Origin: Bacilli bacterium
GTDB lineage: Bacteria; Bacillota_I; Bacilli_A; RF39; UBA660
NCBI GenBank assembly: GCA_017550205.1
Contig: JAFZPS010000019.1
Location: forward strand, 1 to 21,113
Direction: 5' to 3'
Length of the DNA stretch: 21,113 nt
In this document: one piece after another, positions 6,450-13,349 of the stretch
Layout of the letters: each line of letters starts with the position of its first letter
How positions within the stretch are numbered: position 1 is the stretch's first letter
Notes under the pieces: model-generated
Database searches by the model: none
What the model saw: only the letters and a program-made list of their open reading frames with translations
Told to the model about the DNA's origin: nothing
Position numbers and translations under genes: made by a program

Positions 6450-7586
6450 ATGACTATTTTTGACTATGTAAAAAAATATGGTGATTATTCATTTGAAGAA
6501 AAAGAATTTACAGAAGTAGATTGTGTCATTTTCTCATTTTTAGGATATGCTGATATGGAAGGCATAATAACTAAATATAATAAAATGACTCTAAAAGAAG
6601 TAGCAGAAAAACTACTAGAACTTCATAGAAATAAAGAAAAAAATATAATCGCTACTAGAGAAGCAATAAAACTATTTATTGCTATGAAAGATACTAAAAG
6701 ATATAAAGATTGTTTAATATATCACTATGATTATATAGGTAACTTTGATCTACAATTTGGAGTATTCTCTATAGAATATCAAAAGAATAAAGTATTTGTA
6801 ACATTTGAAGGAACAGATCAGTTGTTCTCTGGATGGATAGAAGATTTTATGTTAAGTTGTGAATTTCCAACAATATCACATAAAAAAGCTATAAATTATT
6901 TAAATAAGTATTATACATTTAATAATAAAGAACTAATTATTGGAGGTCACTCTAAAGGAGGAAACCTAGCCCTTGTTGCTGGAATGTATGCTAATTTTAT
7001 TGTTAGAAGTAAAATAAAATTTATTTGTAATGCTGATGGTCCAGGATTACTTGATAAACAATTTTATTCATCAAGATATAGAGATATAAGTGATAAATAT
7101 ATTCATATAATTCCAGAATCATCTTATATAGGATTATTCTTAAATCATGATCATGATAAAATAATAAAAGCATCTAATAAAGGTGTATTATCACATGCAG
7201 CTAATTTCTGGGTAGTAGAAGATGATCATTTTGTAGGATCAGTTTTAAATCCTATGTCTCAAAAACTAGATATAAGATTAAAAGAATGGTTAAACAAATA
7301 TAATGATAAAGATAAATTTAATTTTGTAAGTAACTTAGATATGTTATTAAGAAGAGCTAATGTATCTAGTGCTTTAGAATTAGTATCAAAAAATACTAAA
7401 TTATTTAGATTACTAAGAGAAGCAAATGATATAGATGAAGAAACTAAAAAACAATTAGGAGAATTATTAAGTATAGTAATAGATTGTTTTAAAGCTACTA
7501 AAAAAGAAGAATTTGCAGAATTTATAAGTAATGTATTTAAAACTACAAAACACAACGAGGTAAATTATGAAAACATTAATGATTGA
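6450..7586 (+). CDS. Mbeg1-like / DUF2974 alpha/beta-hydrolase
   Basis: A 378-residue protein with the layout of Bacillota DUF2974 (Mbeg1-like) proteins, which have a lipase-like alpha/beta-hydrolase fold. The N-terminal third contains TEVDCVIFSFLGYAD, a family hallmark near residue 21. VFVTFEGTDQLFSGWIEDF (about 115-133) is the strand and oxyanion region. The nucleophile elbow GGHSKGGNLALVAG centres on Ser168. CNADGPG after the elbow is typical, and HDHDKI and VVEDDHFVG supply possible acid and His residues. There is no signal peptide, so it is probably cytoplasmic. Physiological substrates of this family are not known. The last 20 bases overlap the next gene, indicating translational coupling in a three-gene operon. 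Confidence 0.85.
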   Translation: MTIFDYVKKYGDYSFEEKEFTEVDCVIFSFLGYADMEGIITKYNKMTLKEVAEKLLELHRNKEKNIIATREAIKLFIAMKDTKRYKDCLIYHYDYIGNFDLQFGVFSIEYQKNKVFVTFEGTDQLFSGWIEDFMLSCEFPTISHKKAINYLNKYYTFNNKELIIGGHSKGGNLALVAGMYANFIVRSKIKFICNADGPGLLDKQFYSSRYRDISDKYIHIIPESSYIGLFLNHDHDKIIKASNKGVLSHAANFWVVEDDHFVGSVLNPMSQKLDIRLKEWLNKYNDKDKFNFVSNLDMLLRRANVSSALELVSKNTKLFRLLREANDIDEETKKQLGELLSIVIDCFKATKKEEFAEFISNVFKTTKHNEVNYENIND

Positions 7587-8106
7587 TATGGACGATGTAA
7601 TAACTATAGGTAATTTTAATAAATATATAGAAGAATTTATGGGTATTAAAATTAATATGGAAGAAATAACTAATTATTATTATGTTCAAGACTTAGTAGA
7701 AAGTAAAAAAGAAGAGTTTTGGAAATATGTAGAAGATAAAAATCTATATGAAGGAGCTCCTTTATTTGAAGATTGTTATGATGTATTAAAAAAATTAAAT
7801 GATAAATATGATATATACATAGTAACTTCATATTTATGGACTGATGGAATTGATATAAGTGGTAAGAATCTAGGATATAAATATTATTATTTAAAAGAAA
7901 TGTTACCATTTATAGATCCTAGTAAATATATTTTTACTACTAATAAGAAACTACTACATTTTGATATTAAATTAGATGATAAATATGAGAATTTAGAAAA
8001 TTCAAATACTAAGATATTATTTAATAGTTGGCATAACTATAATAAAGAATATAATGATGTAATAAGAGTAAATAATTGGAAAGAAATAGAGGAGATACTA
8101 CTATGA
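7567..8106 (+). CDS. HAD-family 5'(3')-deoxyribonucleotidase-like protein
   Basis: A 179-residue haloacid-dehalogenase-type phosphatase resembling the compact 5'(3')-deoxyribonucleotidase (NT5C) family, which dephosphorylates nucleoside monophosphates. The nucleophile motif is at the extreme N-terminus: MIDMDDVI with Asp7 and Asp9. YEGAPLFEDCYDVLKKL, IYIVTSY (motif II Thr/Ser) and HFDIKLDDKYENL (motif III/IV acids) follow in the expected order. The length is typical. The start is backed by GAGGTAAA and lies inside the end of the DUF2974 gene; the stop overlaps the next start as ATGA. The substrate is inferred from the family, and a phosphosugar or other small phosphate ester remains possible. 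Confidence 0.82.
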   Translation: MKTLMIDMDDVITIGNFNKYIEEFMGIKINMEEITNYYYVQDLVESKKEEFWKYVEDKNLYEGAPLFEDCYDVLKKLNDKYDIYIVTSYLWTDGIDISGKNLGYKYYYLKEMLPFIDPSKYIFTTNKKLLHFDIKLDDKYENLENSNTKILFNSWHNYNKEYNDVIRVNNWKEIEEILL

Positions 8107-8798
8107 AAAAACTAATGTTAATAGGTGGAGGAGATACAGGTCGTGGTAATACTTCATATAATACAAAAGAAATAGATGAAGAAGTAGTTAAAATGACTGG
8201 TAAAGAAAATCCTAACTTTTTATTTATAGGGCTTGCTTCAAGTCATTCTGATTCATACTATGATACTATGAAAAAAATATATAAAGAATTAGGATGTACT
8301 CCAGTATATCTAAAGAAAAGTAATATATTAAATAATCCTGATATAGTAGAGAATAAAATAAAAGATGCTGATATTATCTATATATGTGGAGGAGATACAG
8401 TAAAATTATTAAATGATGTAAAAGAATATAAAATAGATAAACTATTACTAGAAGCATATAATAACGGAACAGTACTTACTGGTATGTCTGCAGGAGCTAT
8501 ACTTTTATCTAATAAAGGTTTTTCTGATTCATTAATAATAAGAGGAGAATCAGATAAATATGAATTTATAAATGGATTAAACTTTATAAATATAAATTTC
8601 TGTCCTCATTATAATACTGATCCTAAGAAAACTACTGATTTAGAAGAATACTTATCTAATTCAAAAGATGAAGTATATTGCTTAGAAAACTGTACTGCAT
8701 TAAAAGTAGAAGATAGTAAAATAAGTATTATAAAATCAGATAAAACTGCTAAAGTATATATAAAATCCAATAATAAAGAAAAAGAACTAGATAACTAG
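8103..8798 (+). CDS. Peptidase S51-family protein (PepE-like)
   Basis: A 231-residue member of the S51 peptidase fold, the family of aspartyl dipeptidase PepE and cyanophycinase. IYICGGDTVKLL (about 92-103) and the nucleophile elbow TGMSAGAILL with Ser129 are diagnostic, and CPHYN (His169) fits the catalytic histidine. The start at 8103 is preferred over an upstream in-frame codon at 8076 because GAGGAGAT sits ideally before it, the protein then begins with the family's MKKLMLIGGGD, and it overlaps the HAD stop by ATGA. A related protein with Cys in place of this Ser is encoded at 15858-16529. The likely role is hydrolysis of small Asp-containing peptides, but this is not proven for this branch. 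Confidence 0.9.
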   Translation: MKKLMLIGGGDTGRGNTSYNTKEIDEEVVKMTGKENPNFLFIGLASSHSDSYYDTMKKIYKELGCTPVYLKKSNILNNPDIVENKIKDADIIYICGGDTVKLLNDVKEYKIDKLLLEAYNNGTVLTGMSAGAILLSNKGFSDSLIIRGESDKYEFINGLNFININFCPHYNTDPKKTTDLEEYLSNSKDEVYCLENCTALKVEDSKISIIKSDKTAKVYIKSNNKEKELDN

Positions 8799-8806
8799 TC
8801 CTTTTT
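8779..8806. terminator. Convergent bidirectional terminator
   Basis: AAAAAG plus ACTAG (8779-8790), loop ATAA, CTAGT plus CTTTTT (8795-8806) pair with one internal mismatch. Poly-T follows on either strand. It sits between the ends of the S51 gene and the minus-strand germination pair and overlaps both stop codons. Confidence 0.7.
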
Positions 8807-9056
8807 ATTTACAATTATCTATTATTTTACTCTTATTTATATAATACTTATCTCTATCAATCTTCTTTACTTTATAATACTTATATTCGAAAATTAAATC
8901 ATCTCTATCTAATAATATTTCTCTTAATTTATAAGAATCACAATATACATATACTTTATCTATTATTTTTATATTATTAAGTTCATTATACTTAGGTACT
9001 TTAATAAATATAGATAGTATTATAAATATAAATATTAATAAAATATACTTTTTCAT
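8805..9056 (-). CDS. Small membrane-anchored protein, 83 aa, partner of the GerA gene
   Basis: I do not recognise this protein. It begins with MKKY and a strongly hydrophobic stretch (about residues 4-20) that would act as an uncleaved anchor, followed by a charged Lys/Tyr/Asp-rich tail of about 60 residues expected outside the membrane. There is no lipobox cysteine, so it is not a GerC-type lipoprotein. The ATG overlaps the gerA-like stop codon (ATGA), so the two are translated together, which suggests a related role at the spore or cell membrane. The codon use matches its neighbours. The gene is well supported by the coupling and length; the function is unknown. Confidence 0.7.
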   Translation of the reverse strand: MKKYILLIFIFIILSIFIKVPKYNELNNIKIIDKVYVYCDSYKLREILLDRDDLIFEYKYYKVKKIDRDKYYINKSKIIDNCK

Positions 9057-10123
9057 TTATATCTACCTCTAATTATATTATTAGATAGTCTTTTACTACG
9101 TTTTTTAATATTACTATCTATTTTTATAATAGAATCACTAATCTCAAATTTACTTAAATAATTATAACCAAACACCTCAGTATTAAGAAGATTAATAAGT
9201 AATATAAAACCACCTAATATAACTCCATATATTCCAAATATACTAGATAGTATCAGTATAAGTATTTTATAAGCTCTAAGGGCATTATTAAGCTCTATAG
9301 AAGAGAAAATAAGTCCAGAGATAGAACTAATCGCTATAACAATAATCATAATAGGAGATACTATTCCAGCACTAACAGCAGCATCCCCAAGTATTAATCC
9401 TCCAAGTATAGAAATAGAACTACCACTAGTAATATTTCTTCTTAAATCAGACTCTTTTAATATCTCAAAACATATAATCATAAATAATGCTTCTATATAA
9501 GCAGGAAAAGGTACAAATGTTCTCCCAGACTTTAATACTAATAATAAATCAATAGGAATAAGACTATAATTTCTAGTAGTAAAAGAAATATATAAACCAG
9601 GTATAAATATAGCTATTAAAAAAGCAATTACTCTAATAATTCTAATAAAACTAGTATTAAAACTCTTTTGAAAATAATCATCAATACTATGAAAATAATC
9701 TATAAAAAAACTAGGTAATATTAAAGCATATGGACTATTATCTACTAATACAATAACTTTACCCTCTAATAGAGCCATACTACATCTATCAGGTCTCTCA
9801 CTCATACTTAAAGTAGGAAATAAATTATGCTTTTCTAAAGAATTTCTTAAATAACTAGAATCAATTATCCCATCTATATTAATTTTTTCTAATTTCTTTT
9901 TAATATGATTAACTAAATCTTTTTTAACTATACCATCTATATATAAAATATTTATCTTAGTCTTAGTATATTTACCAATACACATATTATCTATTTTTAA
10001 TTTATCACTCTTAATTCTCTTCTTAATTAAATTAAAATTAGTATTAATATTTTCTATAAAAGAATCTCTAGCTCCTCCTAAAGTAATTTCACTTCTAATT
10101 ATTCCTATATCTCTCTCATACAT
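9053..10123 (-). CDS. GerA-family spore germination protein, N-terminally short
   Basis: GerA proteins are the A subunits of nutrient germinant receptors in the inner membrane of bacterial spores. Family hallmarks here are LGGARDSFIENINTN (residues 15-29), SERPDRCSMALLEGKVIVLVDNSP (108-131, shown in part), PFPAYIEALFM and FEILKES (about 205-225), and ILGGLILGDAAVSAG (239-253). Membrane segments lie near 161-181, 205-222, 237-275 and 285-313. At 356 residues it is much shorter than the usual 460-540. The part before the RGARDSF-like motif, normally over 100 residues, is missing. An in-frame stop lies 30-33 bases upstream of the ATG, and GGTGAT provides a ribosome binding site, so the short form appears genuine. 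The usual gerB and gerC partners are absent; only the small 8805-9056 gene follows. Confidence 0.92.
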   Translation of the reverse strand: MYERDIGIIRSEITLGGARDSFIENINTNFNLIKKRIKSDKLKIDNMCIGKYTKTKINILYIDGIVKKDLVNHIKKKLEKINIDGIIDSSYLRNSLEKHNLFPTLSMSERPDRCSMALLEGKVIVLVDNSPYALILPSFFIDYFHSIDDYFQKSFNTSFIRIIRVIAFLIAIFIPGLYISFTTRNYSLIPIDLLLVLKSGRTFVPFPAYIEALFMIICFEILKESDLRRNITSGSSISILGGLILGDAAVSAGIVSPIMIIVIAISSISGLIFSSIELNNALRAYKILILILSSIFGIYGVILGGFILLINLLNTEVFGYNYLSKFEISDSIIKIDSNIKKRSKRLSNNIIRGRYK

Positions 10124-10152
10124 AAAATCACCATTAATAGTATGGATTATTA

Positions 10153-10181
10153 TTTAAAATATATTATTTTTTTGTTATAAT
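10153..10181 (+). promoter_or_regulatory. Promoter of the rlmCD-like gene
   Basis: TTTAAA (10153-10158), a 17-base spacer and TATAAT (10176-10181) with an extended TG (TGTTATAAT, 10173-10181). The predicted start near 10188 leaves a leader of only about 10 bases that begins at the GAGGGAT ribosome binding site. Confidence 0.65.
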
Positions 10182-10197
10182 GAAATAGAGGGATAAT

Positions 10198-11391
10198 ATG
10201 AAAGTAGAAGTAGTAAAATTAGATAATTTTGGTAGAGGTATTACTTATATAAATGATAAAATTTGTTTCATAGAAAATGCTTTACCAGAAGAAGTAGTAG
10301 AAATTGAAATAATAGAAGAAACTAAAAAATATTATTTAGCTAAAGTAGTTAAATATATAGAAAAATCTCCATTAAGAATAGAAGAAGAATGTCCATATTC
10401 TAGTATATGTGGAGCTTGTAATCTAAATCATATATGTTTTAATGAAGAAAATAAATTTAAATTAGATAAAGTAAAAGGTATTATGGAGAAATTTGCTTCT
10501 ATAGATCCTAAATTAGTAAAAGGAATAATCTACCATGATAGAAATAATTATAGAAACAAAATAACACTTCATGGTAAAGATAATGAAATAGGTTTATATA
10601 AAGAAAAAACAAATGAAATTATCCCAATAAATAGTTGTTTAATAGTAAATCCTAAAATAAATGAAATTATAAAAGTATTAAATTCTTTATCTAAAAAAAT
10701 AAAAGAAGTAATAATAAAAACATCTAATGATAATTCTAAAGTAATGGTAAAAATAACTGGTAATATAGATAATATAGATTTATTAAAAGAATTATGTGAT
10801 GTATTAATTATAAATGATAAATATTATACAGATAATCATGTAATAGAAACTAATATAGGTAATAAAAAGTATATTGAAGGAATAGATTCTTTCTTCCAAG
10901 TAAATAATACTTTAACTAAAGAATTATATGATGAAGTATTAGAAAATGTAAAAGATAAATCCTACAGTAATGTATTAGATCTATATTGTGGTACAGGAAC
11001 TATTGGTATTTATATTTCTGATTACTGTAAAAAAATAATTGGAATTGATTATAATGAATCTAATATAAATGATGCTAATAAAAATAAAGAATTAAATAAT
11101 ATAACTAATATAGAATTTATTAATTCTAAAGTAGAAGACAAAATAGACACATTCAAAGATATAGATTTAGTAATAGTAGATCCACCTAGAGCTGGATTAG
11201 ATACAAAAACAAAAGAGTATTTAAAAGAAATAAATCCAGAAAAGATTATATATGTATCATGTGATCCAATCACTCTAGCTAGAGATATAAAAGACCTAGA
11301 AACTTATAAAATTAATTATATAAAAGTATTTAATATGTTTCCAAGAACTTATCATTGTGAAAATATAGCTGTTTTAGAAAGGAAGAATTAA
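10198..11391 (+). CDS. 23S rRNA (uracil-5-)-methyltransferase, RlmCD/RumA type
   Basis: The enzyme methylates C5 of uridine in 23S rRNA using S-adenosylmethionine. A TRAM RNA-binding domain covers about residues 1-55. An iron-sulfur cluster motif follows: CPYSSICGAC (about 66-75), with a fourth cysteine in INSCLIV near 142. The catalytic domain shows LDLYCGTGTIGIY (SAM binding, about 260), VDPPRAGLD, and YVSCDPITLARD, whose Cys is the nucleophile; the final FPRTYHCE contains the general base. The 397 residues are slightly short compared with 430-460. Bacillota often have one enzyme, RlmCD, for U747 and U1939, and this may be it, but TrmFO-like or TrmA specificity cannot be read here. It heads a run of plus-strand genes from its own promoter. 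Confidence 0.93.
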   Translation: MKVEVVKLDNFGRGITYINDKICFIENALPEEVVEIEIIEETKKYYLAKVVKYIEKSPLRIEEECPYSSICGACNLNHICFNEENKFKLDKVKGIMEKFASIDPKLVKGIIYHDRNNYRNKITLHGKDNEIGLYKEKTNEIIPINSCLIVNPKINEIIKVLNSLSKKIKEVIIKTSNDNSKVMVKITGNIDNIDLLKELCDVLIINDKYYTDNHVIETNIGNKKYIEGIDSFFQVNNTLTKELYDEVLENVKDKSYSNVLDLYCGTGTIGIYISDYCKKIIGIDYNESNINDANKNKELNNITNIEFINSKVEDKIDTFKDIDLVIVDPPRAGLDTKTKEYLKEINPEKIIYVSCDPITLARDIKDLETYKINYIKVFNMFPRTYHCENIAVLERKN

Positions 11392-11392
11392 G

Positions 11393-11929
11393 ATGAATCA
11401 CGTAGGAACAAAAATAATTAATACTGAAAGACTAGTATTAAGAAGATTTACTGAAAATGATGCTAAAGAAATATATGAAGGTTATGTAAATCAAGAAGAT
11501 TTTTTGTATTATGCAAATAAAGAAAAAAGAACACTTCAAGAAGAGATAGAATCATTAAAAGGTATAGAAGCAAAATATAATAATCCAGAATATTATAATT
11601 GGTTAATAACACTTAATAATAAAGTAATTGGTGCTATTCATTTAAACGTAGATAATTATAATGAATCAGTTGAATTTAATTATGCAATAGATGATAGGTA
11701 TAAAGGTAATGGCTATATGACTGAAGCTTTAGAAGCAGTAAAAGAATATTGTTTAAATAAAATAGAAACAAATAGAATTAGTGGTGGATGTGAAATTAAT
11801 AATATTGCTTCTAAAAAAGTAATGGAAAAATGTAATTTTAAATATGAAGGTACACTAAGAAATCATTTAAAATTAAGAGATGGATATCATGACATGTGTA
11901 TGTATTCATTTATTAGAAATAGAGATTAG
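11393..11929 (+). CDS. GNAT N-acetyltransferase, RimJ/RimL type
   Basis: A 178-residue GNAT enzyme of the RimJ/RimL group, which acetylates ribosomal protein N-termini or small amines and drugs with acetyl-CoA. INTERLVLRRFTENDA (about 9-23) is the classic opening. The acetyl-CoA-binding segment is YAIDDRYKGNGYMTEALEAV (about 96-115, with the Q/RxxGxG/A-like RYKGNGY). NNIASKKVMEKCNFKYEGTLR (about 139-159) is the family's C-terminal signature. It starts one base after the methyltransferase stop behind AGGAAG. The actual acceptor is unknown. The gene ends where the first 69-base leader element region begins. Confidence 0.93.
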   Translation: MNHVGTKIINTERLVLRRFTENDAKEIYEGYVNQEDFLYYANKEKRTLQEEIESLKGIEAKYNNPEYYNWLITLNNKVIGAIHLNVDNYNESVEFNYAIDDRYKGNGYMTEALEAVKEYCLNKIETNRISGGCEINNIASKKVMEKCNFKYEGTLRNHLKLRDGYHDMCMYSFIRNRD

Positions 11930-11932
11930 GGT

Positions 11933-11971
11933 ATATATCCCCAACACTGTAATCGGTTATTGGGAATATAT
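11933..11971 (+). other. Long hairpin before leader element copy 1
   Basis: ATATATCCCCAA (11933-11944) pairs with TTGGGAATATAT (11960-11971) over 12 positions with a single C-A mismatch; the 15-base loop is CACTGTAATCGGTTA. No T tract follows, so it is not a typical terminator. Its right arm shares the first three bases of leader element copy 1. Copy 2 has no equivalent hairpin. It could block read-through from the GNAT gene or be an upstream part of the leader fold. Confidence 0.5.
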
Positions 11972-12060
11972 TCCTGACACTGAAACATGGTTAGATGACC
12001 TATTCCTGAATAGGTGTCCACCCATTGCGAGAGTGTCTGTATATTAGAAAGAAAGGAAAA
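11969..12060 (+). promoter_or_regulatory. Structured leader element, copy 1 (before NUDIX gene)
   Basis: The core 11969-12037 is 69 bases, 45% G+C in an otherwise very AT-rich region, and aligns without gaps to 12671-12739 at 51 of 69 positions. Conserved blocks are TATTCCTGA, ACTGAAACA, GGTTAGA, ACCCATTG and GAGAGTGT. GACACT (11976-11981) can pair with AGTGTC (12032-12037), ATGG (11987-11990) with CCAT (12022-12025), and ACCTATT (11998-12004) with AATAGGT (12009-12015). After the core come ATATTAGA and the ribosome binding site AAAGGAAA. TTCCT (11971-11975) is complementary to the AGGAA of that site. I read it as a possible cis-acting RNA, but a recombination or cassette-boundary repeat is not excluded. 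Confidence 0.55.
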
Positions 12061-12066
12061 ATAAAA

Positions 12067-12654
12067 ATGAGAGATTTACTTTTAAAATTGATAAGTGAGT
12101 ATTTAATGTTATTTCCAAATGAAAAAGAAAGGCAAGAGAGGTTCATAGAGTATTTAAAAAATCATACTGATGAACAAATAACTGATTGGAATAATTTTGA
12201 TGGTCATGTTGTTGTGGGCGGATTTATTTATGTCAAAGAAGAGCAAAAATTCTTAGTTATCTACCACAACGATTTAAAAATGTTCTTATATCCAGGAGGA
12301 CACGTTGATTCTGGTGATGTAAATCCTCTTGAAGCATCAAGAAGAGAAGTTTTTGAGGAAACTGGATTTGATGATATTGAGGAAGTGGTATTATCAGATA
12401 ACAAATTAATTCCTATAGATATTGATACACATGTAATACCATATAATGAAAGACTTGATTTACCAGAGCATTATCATTTTGAGTTTAGATATCTATTTGC
12501 AATTGATAGTATTAAGGAAGTTAAATTAGATTTAAGTGAATCATCAAAATTCAAATGGATAAGCATAGAGGAATTAAGAGAAGATAAAAACTATGGTAGA
12601 ATTACAGAAAAAATAGATAGTGACTTAGCACTAATACGCAAACAACTAGGGTAG
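12067..12654 (+). CDS. NUDIX hydrolase
   Basis: A 195-residue NUDIX enzyme, a family that hydrolyses nucleoside diphosphates linked to another group. The Nudix box spans about residues 78-101 (GHVDSGD, then REVFEETGF). It is the variant with Asp for the first Glu and one extra residue before RE, a form found in many bacterial NUDIX proteins. The metal-binding REVFEE glutamates are intact. The first 40 residues form a charged helical extension before the core. The start is ATG 12067, because AAAGGAAA lies just upstream; a longer reading from TTG 12025 would translate the conserved leader element. The substrate cannot be predicted. Codon use is a little less A-rich than the flanking genes, as if transferred. 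Confidence 0.92.
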   Translation: MRDLLLKLISEYLMLFPNEKERQERFIEYLKNHTDEQITDWNNFDGHVVVGGFIYVKEEQKFLVIYHNDLKMFLYPGGHVDSGDVNPLEASRREVFEETGFDDIEEVVLSDNKLIPIDIDTHVIPYNERLDLPEHYHFEFRYLFAIDSIKEVKLDLSESSKFKWISIEELREDKNYGRITEKIDSDLALIRKQLG

Positions 12655-12670
12655 TTTCATATCTAAAAAA

Positions 12671-12760
12671 TATTCCTGATACTGAAACAAGGTTAGAGCA
12701 CTTAGCACTGACACTGATACAACCCATTGTGAGAGTGTTCATATTAGAGAAAGGAAATAA
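12671..12760 (+). promoter_or_regulatory. Structured leader element, copy 2 (before histidine phosphatase)
   Basis: The core 12671-12739 has the same 69-base length as copy 1 and 51 identical positions. GATACT (12678-12683) can pair with AGTGTT (12734-12739). Both arms differ from copy 1 at one base, yet pairing is kept through wobble pairs. GGTT (12691-12694) can pair with AACC (12721-12724 region), unlike copy 1. The central part (about 12698-12721) is the most divergent and contains ACTG repeats instead of a hairpin. ATATTAGA and AAAGGAAA follow before the gene. TTCCT (12673-12677) again complements the ribosome binding site. Confidence 0.55.
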
Positions 12761-12763
12761 TAT

Positions 12764-13288
12764 ATGAAAATATATATGATAAGACATGGAGTACCAAATT
12801 ATAGTTATATTGATGAACACGCTTTTATAGGGCATGGCAATGATTTAGCTCCATTAGATAATAATTATATTGAAAATGTTAGAAAAACAGCTCGTGATAA
12901 TAGATTAAAAAATGCAGAATTAATAGTATCTTCACCATACACTAGAGCTCTTCAAACCGCTGCTATCATATCAAAAGAAACAAATCTTGAAATTATGGTA
13001 GAACCAGATTTAAGAGAGTGGGAACCAGATTTAACATATCAATACAGAGGAATTAACATAAAGAAAATTTTTGATGATTATTATGAATGTAATGGAATTA
13101 GACCAAGTGATAGAAAAGTTAATTGGGAAAGCAAAGAAGAATTACGAAAAAGAATTAATAATGTTATAGATAAGTATAAAAAAACAAATAAATGTATAAT
13201 ATTTGTTTTTCATCAAACAGCAATACAATCTATTATTGGTAATATAAAAGTAAAACCAGCAGAGATTGTTGAATATGAAGTTAATTAA
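12764..13288 (+). CDS. Histidine phosphatase family protein
   Basis: A 174-residue member of the histidine phosphatase (phosphoglycerate mutase-like) superfamily. The phosphorylated histidine is in MIRHG (residues 5-9). SSPYTRALQTA (about 56-66) carries the conserved arginine of the phosphate pocket. LREWEPD near residue 84 supplies the acidic residue, and FVFHQTAIQ (about 147-155) carries the second catalytic histidine. The length fits the small bacterial branch with broad phosphomonoesterase activity rather than glycolytic mutase (about 250). It follows the second leader element and has the same AAAGGAAA ribosome binding site as the NUDIX gene. The substrate is unknown, possibly a nucleotide or sugar phosphate. 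Confidence 0.92.
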   Translation: MKIYMIRHGVPNYSYIDEHAFIGHGNDLAPLDNNYIENVRKTARDNRLKNAELIVSSPYTRALQTAAIISKETNLEIMVEPDLREWEPDLTYQYRGINIKKIFDDYYECNGIRPSDRKVNWESKEELRKRINNVIDKYKKTNKCIIFVFHQTAIQSIIGNIKVKPAEIVEYEVN

Positions 13289-13297
13289 TTATATATA

Positions 13298-13349
13298 AAG
13301 TTTCATACAAGGTATTGCAAGTTGAACCATATTTTAGAAGGGAGATATC
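13298..13349 (+). promoter_or_regulatory. Degenerate third leader element (before HD gene)
   Basis: The 61-base gap before the HD gene shares ACAAGG (13307-13312), AACCAT (13325-13330) and TTTAGAAGGGAG with copy 2, in the same order, but lacks the central part and the ACTGAAA and GAGAGTGT blocks. GTTTCATA just before it also occurs before copy 2 (12654-12661). The similarity is suggestive only. Confidence 0.3.

Noticed and set aside
10138..10144. CATACTA on the minus strand as a SigG-type -10 box for the gerA-like gene
   Set aside because: It lies so close to the ATG that the transcript would start inside the ribosome binding site, and the -35 region is poor.
12025..12066. TTG start giving a 14-residue longer NUDIX protein
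   Set aside because: It would translate the conserved leader element and has no ribosome binding site, while ATG 12067 follows AAAGGAAA.
11969..12739. Assigning the leader elements to a T-box, TPP, ykkC, THF or ZTP element
   Set aside because: No AGGGTGGNACCGCG T-box core, no CTGAGA of TPP, and no core motifs of the other classes as I know them. Left as unclassified.
11969..12739. Integron attC sites between gene cassettes
   Set aside because: GTTAGAT in copy 1 fits GTTRRRY, but copy 2 has GTTAGAG and no matching RYYYAAC is properly placed in either. No integrase is visible.
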